Both the position numbers and the translations under genes were made by a program. The notes under the pieces are model-generated. The model was not told where the DNA came from and did not search any database. It was given only the letters and a program-made list of their open reading frames with translations. Positions 53,344 to 62,500 of a stretch of DNA of 64,000 nt are shown piece after piece. The stretch spans positions 6,118 to 70,117 of the forward strand of contig USHX01000004.1 in assembly GCA_900554565.1 (NCBI GenBank). The letters are read 5' to 3'. This stretch comes from an uncultured Clostridium sp. (GTDB lineage: Bacteria > Bacillota > Clostridia > TANB77 > CAG-508). Every line of letters starts with the position of its first letter. The first letter of the stretch is position 1.

Positions 53344-54789
53344 CTATTCTTCTTTAGTAGGAACTCTTATTACAACCTCTGTACCTTGTCCCACAACACT
53401 TTTAATATCAATACTTCCACCGTTTTTATCCAAAATCTCTTTTGCAATTGAAAGGCCTAATCCGGTTCCACCCATTTCTCTAGTACGCGCCTTATCAACC
53501 CTATAAAATCTTTCAAATATCCTTGACAAATCTTCTTCTGGAATACCAATTCCATTATCAAAAATCTTTATATAAGCATCATTATACACAAAGCCAACAT
53601 ATATCTTTATCTCTCCGCCATTTGGTGTATACTTTATACTATTTGTTAAAATATTTAGAACTACTCTTTCTATGTCATATTTATCTGCATAAACTGGTGG
53701 TACATCTGCAGTTACAAAACAATTTACCTTATGATCTTTTTTCTTTATTTCTATAGCCAATTTATCTTGACATTTTTTAACTAATTCGCCTAAATCAAAA
53801 GCTTCTTTTTGTGCATGTTTTTTATTACTATCATATCTTGAAAGCGTTAATAAATCTGTTACTAATTTTGCCATTCTTCTGGCTTCTGTTGCAATTACAT
53901 TTAAGAATTTATCTTGAGTTTCTTTATCATATTCACCTTCTAGCAATGTATCTGCATATCCCATTATTGATGTAATTGGTGTTTTCAATTCATGTGATAC
54001 ATCTGCAACTAATTCCTTTTGCATATTGTCTAATTTTACATGTTCTGTTATATCTTGAATTACTGCTATTACTCCATCAGGCCTATCTGATTCATTTTTA
54101 AATGGTGCAAAAAATGTATTTACATATTTATCATCAACTTGTATTCTTTGTTCTGTTGATGTCCAATTTTCTAAGTAAATTATTTTTTCCATATTTATAT
54201 TTAAATCAAATTTTCCAAATATATCTTCAAAACATGTGTCTTCTGGGCGTATTCCAAGAAATTTCTTTGCAGCTGGATTTATTAATATAATTTCACCTTT
54301 CATATTAAATGCAATAATTCCATCTGTCATATGTAAAAGAATTGTTTCTATTTGATTTTTTTGTGTTGAAACTTCACTTAGTTTTTCTTTTAGCTCTGTT
54401 GTCATCACTCCAAAAACATTTTCCAAATTTCCTACTTCGCCTTTTTTCTTACTTCTATTTTTAGTTCCTTTTGATTCTTCTTCTGTTATTTTTTCGGCAC
54501 TTTTTATTAATCTATTTATTGGATAAATAACAAATTTTGAAAGGAACACTGAAACTAGTATTGCTACAACAATGAAAACAGCTATTAAAATTGCTAATGT
54601 TATTTTTGTATTTGTTTTCATTTGGTTTAATAATTCAATAACTTGTCCCATGTCTGTTATTGAGTTTGTCTGGATTTGTGATGTGATATTGTTTATAGAT
54701 AATATAAATACACCACCAAATCCAGTTATTATTAATATTCCTACTAATAAAAATATTAAGATAAATTTGTATTGTATGTCTTTAAACAT
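53344..54789 (-). CDS. WalK/PhoR-type sensor histidine kinase
   Basis: Protein of 481 residues: two membrane helices (about 9-30 and 62-86) with a short extracytoplasmic loop, HAMP (about 86-140), PAS (about 150-245; LLHMTDGIIAFNMKGEI), HisKA with the phospho-His in VADVSHELKTPITSI, and HATPase_c (NILTNSIKYT; GGTGLGLSIAKE). The order HAMP-PAS-HisKA is that of WalK. No response regulator is adjacent. Its start lies 34 bp inside the end of murG, so it is co-expressed with the division cluster. Confidence 0.9.
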   Translation of the reverse strand: MFKDIQYKFILIFLLVGILIITGFGGVFILSINNITSQIQTNSITDMGQVIELLNQMKTNTKITLAILIAVFIVVAILVSVFLSKFVIYPINRLIKSAEKITEEESKGTKNRSKKKGEVGNLENVFGVMTTELKEKLSEVSTQKNQIETILLHMTDGIIAFNMKGEIILINPAAKKFLGIRPEDTCFEDIFGKFDLNINMEKIIYLENWTSTEQRIQVDDKYVNTFFAPFKNESDRPDGVIAVIQDITEHVKLDNMQKELVADVSHELKTPITSIMGYADTLLEGEYDKETQDKFLNVIATEARRMAKLVTDLLTLSRYDSNKKHAQKEAFDLGELVKKCQDKLAIEIKKKDHKVNCFVTADVPPVYADKYDIERVVLNILTNSIKYTPNGGEIKIYVGFVYNDAYIKIFDNGIGIPEEDLSRIFERFYRVDKARTREMGGTGLGLSIAKEILDKNGGSIDIKSVVGQGTEVVIRVPTKEE

Positions 54790-55892
54790 TTTTTTACCTC
54801 TTTATATATTTTATTTTCTGCATCTGTTGTTGATATTGTTAATGCTTTTTCTCCCATTTTATGCATATTTTCTTTATTCTCAATTATTTTTTCTATTGTG
54901 CTATTTAATTTTTTGTCATTAATTTCACTGTCTAAAATTATTTTTGCTGCTCCAACTTTTTCTAGAGCCTTCGCATTATATAATTGGTGGTCATGACTTA
55001 CATTTGGCAATGGTACAAGTATTGCTGGTTTTCCTAAATTTGATATTTCTGTTACTGTCATTGCTCCACTTCTTGCAACTATTACATCTACAGTATTCAT
55101 TATTTCTTCCATATTATAAATATATGGTAATACTTTTACATTTTTAATGTTATTTATATTTATTTCATTATTTTCTAATGTTTCTTTTATTCCATCATAT
55201 TGTTTTGGACCTGCTGCCCAAATAATTTGATAATTTTCATTTTCTTTATTTTTTATTATTTCTATTAATGTTTCATTTATTCTTTTTGCACCTTGGCTAC
55301 CACCAAATACTAGCACTATTGGTTTGCCTAAATTTAATCCAATTTTTTCTAATATTTTTTCTTTCTCTTGTGTTGTATAATCTTTTTTTGTTATTTTCAC
55401 TGGTGTTCCTGTAAATACTACATTTTTAGCATTTTTTATTCTTGGAATAGCATCTTTAAATGATACTAATATTGTGTCTGTTTTTCTTGCTAACATTTTT
55501 ATTGCTTTTCCTGGAAATGCATTGCTTTCATGTAGCATTGTTGGAATTTTCAAACTATGTGCTGCACTAATTGTTGCTCCACATATATATCCACCTGTTC
55601 CTATTACAATATCTGGTTTGAATTCTTTTATTATTTTTTTTGCTTCTCCATATCCTTGTAATGTTTTAATCATTTTTCTCATGTTTTCTATTGATATTTT
55701 TTTGCTTAATCCATATGCATCAATTGTTTTTAGTTCATAACCAGCTCTTGGTACTAAGTCATTTTCTAGGCCTCTTGTTGTTCCTATAAACATTATTTCT
55801 GAATTTTTTTCTTCTTTTTTTATTTTATTTGCAATTGCTAAACCTGGATTAATATGTCCTGCTGTTCCAGCTGCTGCAATTATTACTTTCAT
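54756..55892 (-). CDS. murG: UDP-GlcNAc:lipid I N-acetylglucosaminyltransferase
   Basis: GT-B glycosyltransferase of 378 residues, on the inner membrane face, converting lipid I to lipid II. AAAGTAGHINPGLAIANKI (first glycine-rich loop), VIGTGGYICGATISAAHSL and, in the donor half, VIVARSGAMTVTEISNLGKP are the MurG signatures. The ATG at 55892 with GGAAGAG upstream is preferred over a GTG at 55910 that overlaps the ftsW stop. Confidence 0.95.
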   Translation of the reverse strand: MKVIIAAAGTAGHINPGLAIANKIKKEEKNSEIMFIGTTRGLENDLVPRAGYELKTIDAYGLSKKISIENMRKMIKTLQGYGEAKKIIKEFKPDIVIGTGGYICGATISAAHSLKIPTMLHESNAFPGKAIKMLARKTDTILVSFKDAIPRIKNAKNVVFTGTPVKITKKDYTTQEKEKILEKIGLNLGKPIVLVFGGSQGAKRINETLIEIIKNKENENYQIIWAAGPKQYDGIKETLENNEININNIKNVKVLPYIYNMEEIMNTVDVIVARSGAMTVTEISNLGKPAILVPLPNVSHDHQLYNAKALEKVGAAKIILDSEINDKKLNSTIEKIIENKENMHKMGEKALTISTTDAENKIYKEVKKCLKTYNTNLS

Positions 55893-55909
55893 TTTTTCTC
55901 TTCCTTTCA

Positions 55910-57044
55910 CTATTTTTTTGCACTTGCTCTTGAAATATTTAACAATATTCCCATTTCACATAGTAATATAAATAGTGCCGTTCCACCGGTAGCTAAAAAA
56001 CGGTAATGGCATTCCTGTTGCTGGCATTGATGATGTTACAACAGCTACATTTATAATTACTTGTATTGCAACTAAAGTTGTTATTCCCACTGCAATTAAA
56101 CTTCCAAACATGTCTGGTGCTCTCATTGCTATTAATATTCCACGCCAAATAAATATTGCAAATAATATTAATACAACTGCACAACCAACAAATCCTAATT
56201 CTTCTCCTAAAATTGAGAATATAAAATCATTGTGTGGTTCTGGTATGTATAAAAATTTTTGTTTACTTTCTCCTAATCCTGCACCAAATAGTCCTCCTGA
56301 ACCTATTGCATACAAACTTTGTATTACTTGCCAACCATCTCCTGTTGCATCTTTCCATGGGTCTAAAAATGTTACAACTCTTTGTAAACGGTATGGTTCT
56401 TTTACTATTAAGAATATCATTGCAGGTAATCCAGCTATTCCACCTGTTGCAAGGAAGTGCCAAAATTTACAACCAGCCATTATCATCATCATTGAACAAA
56501 TTGTTATTATTACTATTGATGCACTAAAGTGTGGTTCTAGTAATAAAAGCCCAATAATTGGTGCTAAAAAGCACATATGCTTTATAAATCCTTTTCCGTA
56601 ATCTTGTAACTCATCTCTATTTTTTACTAATATTCCTGCATAAAAAATTATCATTAATATTTTTACCATTTCAGATGGTTGCACAGATATTGCATCTGTT
56701 AAATATATCCATCTTTTGGCTCCATTAATTGTTTTTCCTGCAATTAAAACTAATGCTAAAAGTATTAATGAAATCCACCATGCATGTTTATAAAATTTTT
56801 GGTAAAATCTATAATCAACTTTTGAAATAAACCACATTGCTGCAAGCCCTATTACAGCAAATAGTAATTGCTTTGAAAAAAATGCATAACTGTTTCCTGT
56901 TTCTGATAGTGCTGATGGCGAACTTGCTGATAAAACCATGGTTAAACCTATTGCTAATAACAATAAAATTGTTATTAGCAATGTGAAATCTATTGGATTA
57001 TTTACAAAACTTGAAAAACTTTTTTCTTTTTTCTTTTTTGCCAT
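55910..57044 (-). CDS. ftsW: FtsW lipid II polymerase, needing a +1 shift at a CGG codon
   Basis: SEDS glycosyltransferase with ten membrane helices that polymerises lipid II at the division septum. The first frame gives SFSSFVNNPIDFTLLI to MPLPFFSY (codon 352). Codon 353 is CGG; unshifted reading ends nine codons later. A +1 shift gives GGTALFILLCEMGILLNISR, the conserved SYGGT motif and last helix, and stops at 55910. The rebuilt protein has 377 residues, the usual length. Between mraY and murG, AAGGAAGG precedes the ATG. Confidence 0.9.
55986..55988 (-). other. ftsW: +1 recoding site in ftsW: TAC CGG T
   Basis: In-frame CGG at codon 353. Skipping the C reads GGT as the first Gly of the SYGGT motif found in nearly all FtsW/RodA proteins. 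Confidence 0.78.
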
Positions 57045-57087
57045 TTTGCTTCCTTCCTTAACTTTTGTTTTTTATTCTATTATAATT

Positions 57088-58068
57088 CTATATTATCTTT
57101 AGTCCGATTATGCATAATACTAATGTTATTACACTAAACACTATTACAACTTTACTTTCTTTCCAACCTGAAAGTTCAAAGTGATGATGTATTGGTGTCA
57201 TTTTGAAAACCCTGTTTCCTGTCTTTTTAAAATATGTTACTTGGATAATAACTGATAAAGTTTCAATTACTGGTATTAACGCAATTACTAATAATATAAG
57301 TGGCATTTTTAAATAAAGTGCCATTGCTGATATTACTCCACCTAGTAATAATGAACCTGTGTCTCCCATAAATACTTTTGCTGGATGTAAATTAAACATT
57401 AAGAATCCAAGTGTTGCTCCTATTACTATACTTCCTAATATTGAAATTCCCATTTCACTTTGTGTTATTCCTATTATTGTTAAGCATGTTATTATAATTG
57501 CACAAACACTAGATGAAAGTCCATCAATTCCATCTGTTAAGTTTACTGCATTTGTTGTTCCAAGTATTACTAAAATTGCAAATGGTATATATATGTATAA
57601 TGGTAAATTTATATATTGTTTTACAATTGGTATGTATGTGTCTGTTCCAATGTGTAATCCATAAACTAAATATATTACATATGCTACAGAAATTATTAAT
57701 AATCCTAGCATTTTATATTTTGGTTTTAAACCTTCTGTATTTTTTAATACTAATTTTTTGAAGTCATCTATAAATCCTATTAGTCCAAATCCTAATGTTA
57801 GTAACAAAATAGGTACTACTTTGTGTGCTACTTCACTTTGACCATTTAAGGTTAAATATACATATGTTCCTGTTACAACTAGTATCATTGTAACTATCAT
57901 TATTATTCCACCCATTGTAGGTGTTCCTTGTTTTTTTAAGTGAGATTTTGGTCCATCATCTCTTTCTATTTGTCCAACTTTTAGTTTCTTTAGTATTGGT
58001 ATAATAATAATTCCTAGTATAACTGCTGTTATAAAAGATATTAATAATACCGATGTTTCTATTTTCAA
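57088..58068 (-). CDS. mraY: Phospho-N-acetylmuramoyl-pentapeptide transferase
   Basis: Integral membrane enzyme of 326 residues making lipid I from UDP-MurNAc-pentapeptide and undecaprenyl phosphate. DDGPKSHLKKQGTPTMGG, the NLTDGIDGLSSSVCAII segment and MTPIHHHFELSGWKE are the MraY signatures, on ten membrane helices. The start is a TTG after a GGAAAGG site. Confidence 0.97.
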   Translation of the reverse strand: MKIETSVLLISFITAVILGIIIIPILKKLKVGQIERDDGPKSHLKKQGTPTMGGIIMIVTMILVVTGTYVYLTLNGQSEVAHKVVPILLLTLGFGLIGFIDDFKKLVLKNTEGLKPKYKMLGLLIISVAYVIYLVYGLHIGTDTYIPIVKQYINLPLYIYIPFAILVILGTTNAVNLTDGIDGLSSSVCAIIITCLTIIGITQSEMGISILGSIVIGATLGFLMFNLHPAKVFMGDTGSLLLGGVISAMALYLKMPLILLVIALIPVIETLSVIIQVTYFKKTGNRVFKMTPIHHHFELSGWKESKVVIVFSVITLVLCIIGLKII

Positions 58069-58085
58069 TTTTTTCCCAACCTTTC

Positions 58086-59564
58086 CTATTTATTTTCTAA
58101 TTTTTCTATTATTTCTCTTACTATAATTCTTTCATCAAATGGATATTTTTCGCCATTTATTTCTTGATATGGCTCATGTCCTTTTCCTGCAAGTACTATA
58201 ATATCTCTTTTATTTGCCATTTTTATAGCTTGTTTAATTGCTTCTACTCTATCTACAACAACACTATATTTACCTTTTGTCTTTTTTATTCCTTCTTCTA
58301 TTTGTGCTGTAATATCTTCTGGCTTTTCTGTTCTTGGATTATCTGATGTTATAAATGTATAATCTGCAACTCTTCCAGATATTTCTCCCATTATTGGTCT
58401 TTTTGTTTTGTCTCTATCTCCACCACAACCGAATACAGAAATAACTCTTCCTCTTGTGTAGCTTTTTACTGCTTGTAATATATTTTGTAAGCTTTCTGGT
58501 GAATGTGCATAATCTATCATAATTGGAATTTCTAATTTATTATCAACCAATTCAGAACGGCCTGGTACTCTTACTTCTAACAAGGCTTCTTTTACTTGTT
58601 CTGATGGAATTCCAAATTTTTGTGCTACACAAATTGCAGCAAGTGAGTTATAAACACTGAATCTTCCTGGTATTCCTGTTTTTACTCTTTCATTTCTATC
58701 TGTAATTTTAACTTTAAAGTCTACATATGAGTTTGTTATTGTAATGTCTTTTGCTAATACATTTGCATAATTGTCTATACCATATGTTGTAATATTGCTT
58801 TCAGGGAATAATCTAGGAATTTTTGCTCCATGTAAGTCATCTGTATTTACTATTCCTATTTTACACATTTTAAATAATTTTAATTTTGATTGGAAATAGT
58901 CTTCCATATCTGGATGTTCATTTGCACTTATGTGATCTTCTGAGAAGTTTGTAAATAAAACTATATCAAAGTCGCAACCATCTACTCTGTGTAATTTTAG
59001 ACTTTGTGATGATACTTCCATAACTACTACTTCTACTTTTTCTTCTACCATTTTGCTAAATAATTGTTGTAATTCTAAGCTTTCTGGTGTTGTTCTATCA
59101 CTATCTTTTAGTTTTTTTCCATTTATATATGTTGCTATTGTTCCTATTAAGCCAACTTTTTTTCCTGCTTTTTCTAGTATTTCTTTTATCATGTAAGTTG
59201 TTGTTGTTTTTCCTTTTGTTCCTGTTACTCCTATTAGTTTGAATTTTTTTGATGGCTCACCATAAAAGTTATTTGCTGTTATTGCTAATGCTTCTCTTGT
59301 ATCTTTTGCCATTACTATTGTTACACCTTCAGGTATTTTTATTGATTTTAAGTCACAATCTTCTTGTACCATAACTGCTGTTGCACCATTTGCTACTGCT
59401 GATTCTATGTATTTGTGTCCATCAACTGAAAATCCTTTTATTGCTACAAATAAGTATCCTTCCTTTATGTTTTTTGAGTTACTCTCTAACCCTTTAATTT
59501 CAATTTCTAAGTCTCCTTTTGCTCTTAGGCCTTCTAGCCCTACTAACATTTCTTTTAATTTCAT
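58086..59564 (-). CDS. murE: UDP-MurNAc-tripeptide synthetase, DAP-adding type
   Basis: Mur ligase of 492 residues. P-loop GVTGTKGKTTTTYMIKE, then VMEVSSQSLKLHRVDGCDFD and DYAHSPESLQ. TSDNPRTEKPEDI contains the DNPR motif that marks meso-diaminopimelate addition, so the wall is DAP-type. The ATG at 59564 follows AAAGG; the longest frame would start at a TTG within that site. No murF or murD follows; mraY comes next. Confidence 0.95.
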   Translation of the reverse strand: MKLKEMLVGLEGLRAKGDLEIEIKGLESNSKNIKEGYLFVAIKGFSVDGHKYIESAVANGATAVMVQEDCDLKSIKIPEGVTIVMAKDTREALAITANNFYGEPSKKFKLIGVTGTKGKTTTTYMIKEILEKAGKKVGLIGTIATYINGKKLKDSDRTTPESLELQQLFSKMVEEKVEVVVMEVSSQSLKLHRVDGCDFDIVLFTNFSEDHISANEHPDMEDYFQSKLKLFKMCKIGIVNTDDLHGAKIPRLFPESNITTYGIDNYANVLAKDITITNSYVDFKVKITDRNERVKTGIPGRFSVYNSLAAICVAQKFGIPSEQVKEALLEVRVPGRSELVDNKLEIPIMIDYAHSPESLQNILQAVKSYTRGRVISVFGCGGDRDKTKRPIMGEISGRVADYTFITSDNPRTEKPEDITAQIEEGIKKTKGKYSVVVDRVEAIKQAIKMANKRDIIVLAGKGHEPYQEINGEKYPFDERIIVREIIEKLENK

Positions 59565-59705
59565 TTTTATCAATCCTTTCGATTATTACTAAACCATTGG
59601 TCCAAATTATTGCACACAATTTTTTTACATTATATAACTATTTTCACTTTTTGTATAGGGTTTTCGGCACTTTTTTATACTAAATATTGGGGTTTATATC
59701 TTTAC

Positions 59706-59909
59706 ATTTTAACTCTATGTTAAATATATTTTTATGCTTTAGAATGTGAAAGAAGTAATATTAGAATTTCTTAAATAAATTTATGGAAAGAGTTCACGCC
59801 GAACGAAGTGAGAGCTAAGTGGAAGAGAGCCATCAATTTGTTTTAGAAATTCTTATATTATGTATTAAACCGAAAAAGCATAAAAATATATCTAACATAG
59901 AGTTAAAAA
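59706..59909 (+). repeat. Hairpin element B, copy 2
   Basis: About 200 bp of nested inverted repeats in the 362-bp gap between the penicillin-binding protein and murE. Outer arms TAACTCTATGTTA-ATATATTTTTATGC and GCATAAAAATATAT-TAACATAGAGTTA; inner arms AGAATTTCTT and AAGAAATTCT-type. The tip has AAAGAGTTCAC, a 20-nt insert and AGTGGAAG, as in copy 1 at 36855-37018. The outer arms differ between copies but pair within each. Confidence 0.75.
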
Positions 59910-59926
59910 TTCTGATATCTAAAAGT

Positions 59927-61919
59927 TTAAAATTTCACATATACTTTGCTTCCCTTATTCACTGTAATTCCTGGTCTTGGAATCTGTTCTTTCACAATCG
60001 TATTATCATAATCCAAACCATCAGTTTCATCTTCAATAACTAACTCCAAACCACTTTCTTTCAACAATTTGTCTGCTTCGCTTATAGTCTTTTGAGTAAT
60101 ATCAGGAGTTTCAACTTGTTCCACATTTTCCACCTCATCTGTATTTGATTTTGTAACTTCCAAATATGGCAAAATTTCGCTAAATATTTGCCCACCAACA
60201 GGTGCTGCAACACCTCCTCCTTGATGTCCCCCTTCTCCTGTTGGATTATATAAAGTAACCAAAAGAACTACTTGTGGATTATCAATTGGTGCAACACCAC
60301 AAAAAGATGTTACATATTTATTTGTGTTTACCCCATCTTCTGAAGTTCCTGTTTTTCCTCCTATTCTGTATCCTGCCACCTTAGCATTTTTTCCTGTTCC
60401 CTCTGATACAACAGATTCCATCATACTTAACACTTTTTCTGATGTTTCTTTTGATATAACTTGTTCATCTTTTTGCACAGGAACATCTGATATTTCTTTG
60501 GTTGTACTGTCTATTATTTGTTTTACTACTCTTGGTTTAACACTCATTCCCCCATTTGCAATACTCGATACTGCTGTTACTAATTGAATTGGTGTTATTT
60601 CAAATCTTTGGCCAAAACTTATTGTTGCAAGTTCAACAGGTCCGTGCTTTATTTTCAGCTAAAAATATACTGTTTGCTTCTCCTGGCAAGTCTATTTTTG
60701 TTTTATTTAATAGCTTAAATTTATTTAAATAACTATAGTATTTTTGTACTCCAATTTTTTGTCCAAGCCCTATAAACACGGGATTACATGAATTCATTAA
60801 AGCCTGTCTTAAGCTTTCTGAACCATGTGGTCTATAATATCTCCAACATTTTATTCTTACACCAGCAACTTCTATTCCGCCAGTGCAACAAAATTCACCA
60901 CTATTATCTGTATCTGTTATTCCTTCTTCTAGTGCAGCTGATGATGTAATTAATTTAAATACAGAACCAGGCTCATATGTATCTGCAATTGCTTTATTTC
61001 TCCAAACAGCTTGTAAATTTTTAGTTTTTTCGCCTTGTTCTAGTTGATTCCAATTTTGTTTTAATTCTTCTGTATATGCCTCATATGGTTCATTTAAATT
61101 ATATGATGGATATGTTGCCATTGCTAAAATATCTCCATTTTGTGGATTCATTGCTACAATGTTTCCACCATCTGTGCATTTGTTATCTATGCATGCTTCT
61201 TCAAGATATTTTTCTGCAATTGATTGTATTGTAAAGTCTATTGTTAATATCAGGTCATTTCCATCTACTGCTGCTACATAATTTTCTCCTTCATCTCCTA
61301 TTTCGCCACCTTTGGCATCTGTGTGTCTTCTAATACTTCCCTGTTTTCCTTTTAATTGCTCATCATATTTTGCTTCTATTCCATCTAAACCTTGATTGTC
61401 ACTTCCGCAAAAGCCTATTACTTGTGCCGCAAATGTGCTATATGGATAATATCTTTTTGTGTCTTCATCTATATTTATTCCTGTAGTTATCTTATTTTCT
61501 TCCATCCATTTTCTTAAATCATCTGTTTTATCTTTATTTACTTTTTTTGCAATAGTTTCTATCGAACTTCTTTTTTTCACCTTTTTTAAAGTTTTTTCAT
61601 AATCAAGTTCAAATAATTCTGACAGTTTTTTTGCTACTTTTTCTTTGTTTTCTTTTGATATATTTCCTGGATTTATTGTAACAGTTTCAACTGTGCTACT
61701 AACTGCTAAAACCTTTTTTCCTGTTGCATCATATAAAGTTCCTCTTTTAGGATTTATTTTTCTATCTAAAGTTTGTTGTTCATATGCTAAACTAGATAAT
61801 TCTTCTCCTTGTATAAATTGAATAAAACCTAGTCTTCCTATTAAAATCAATATTATCAAAAAGCATATAAATAATGCATTTCGTATTTTCTTTTTGCTTG
61901 ATAACTTCATTTCAACCAT
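59927..61919 (-). CDS. Class B penicillin-binding protein (FtsI/SpoVD type), needing a +1 shift at a CGG codon
   Basis: Transpeptidase for septal or spore-cortex peptidoglycan. The first frame has a membrane helix (about 12-32), the dimerisation domain and the transpeptidase active-site Ser319 (SVFK) and SCN (377-379). Codon 426 is CGG; unshifted reading stops two codons on. A +1 shift gives GPVELATISFGQRFEITPIQ, then KTG (522-524) and a C-terminal PASTA domain (about 595-663). The rebuilt protein has 663 residues. Without the shift the KTG motif is lost and the enzyme is dead. AAGGAGG lies 7 nt before the ATG, inside a hairpin. Confidence 0.88.
60642..60644 (-). other. +1 recoding site in the FtsI/SpoVD-type gene: GCA CGG A
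   Basis: In-frame CGG at codon 426. Skipping the C reads GGA as glycine in the AGPVELATISFGQ segment before the conserved FGQ motif. The unshifted frame ends at TGA two codons on. Confidence 0.78.
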
Positions 61920-61924
61920 AAAAA

Positions 61925-61955
61925 AACCTCCTTATAGATTTTATTTAAGAAGGTT
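61925..61955 (-). promoter_or_regulatory. Hairpin that buries the ribosome-binding site of the penicillin-binding protein
   Basis: On the minus strand AAACCTTCTT pairs over 10 positions (one G-U) with AAGGAGGTTT, which contains the Shine-Dalgarno; a T7 run and the ATG follow. It looks like a rho-independent terminator fused to a ribosome site, so it could attenuate transcription, hide the Shine-Dalgarno, or both. Confidence 0.65.
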
Positions 61956-61964
61956 TTTTTTATT

Positions 61965-62468
61965 CTATTTGTTAAATATTTTATTTACAAAATTCTCGAA
62001 CCAATTTTGCTCTTTTTCTATTACTACCTTTTCTGAAGCTGATTCTACATAGTCTTTTTTTGGTAGACTAACATATAATGTTTGTTTATTAGTTAATTTT
62101 TGCATTCCTAATTTTTCTTTTGCAAGTTTTTCTATATTGTTTAAATTTAGTCCATTTGCTATATTTACTTTTAATTGTTCATTTTCTTTTTGCAATGATG
62201 CTAATTCTTTTTTTTGTGATTGAACTTGAGTAAATTTTTCGTTTATTTGAGAATTTCTATAACTTATGGTCAATAAGAGCGCAAAAATAGCGATAACAGT
62301 CAAAGTTAATTTTGCTTGTCTTCTTTTTTGAGCTTTTGAAATTTTTATTTCTTGCCTTGGCAAGTCTTCTACGACTTTAAGCTTTTTTCTTTGCTTATGT
62401 CTTTTAGGGTTTAGTTCTGGTTCAAGTTTTCTTGGACTTGTACTAAACTCATATATGTTTGGTTCCAT
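61965..62468 (-). CDS. ftsL: FtsL-like cell division protein
   Basis: Protein of 167 residues: a basic cytoplasmic region (about 1-55), one membrane helix (about 56-76), then a coiled coil (SQKKELASLQKENEQLKVNI) and a LNLNNIEKLAKEKLGMQKL end, the pattern of FtsL/DivIC-type proteins. Assignment rests on this layout and on its place between rsmH and the FtsI-type gene. The extra C-terminal tail (about 145-167) is unusual. Confidence 0.75.
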   Translation of the reverse strand: MEPNIYEFSTSPRKLEPELNPKRHKQRKKLKVVEDLPRQEIKISKAQKRRQAKLTLTVIAIFALLLTISYRNSQINEKFTQVQSQKKELASLQKENEQLKVNIANGLNLNNIEKLAKEKLGMQKLTNKQTLYVSLPKKDYVESASEKVVIEKEQNWFENFVNKIFNK

Positions 62469-62500
62469 AAGTTTTTAGCTTACCCTCCTTTTCTTTTGTT

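Noticed and set aside
5549..61919. The five split genes as ordinary pseudogenes
   Set aside because: There are no other stops, deletions or lost motifs; several of the genes are essential in bacteria; and every break falls on the same codon, which random decay would not do.
5549..61919. Stop-codon readthrough as the reason for the splits
   Set aside because: The homologous sequence resumes in the +1 frame, not after the stop in the same frame, and all three stop codons occur downstream of the CGG sites.
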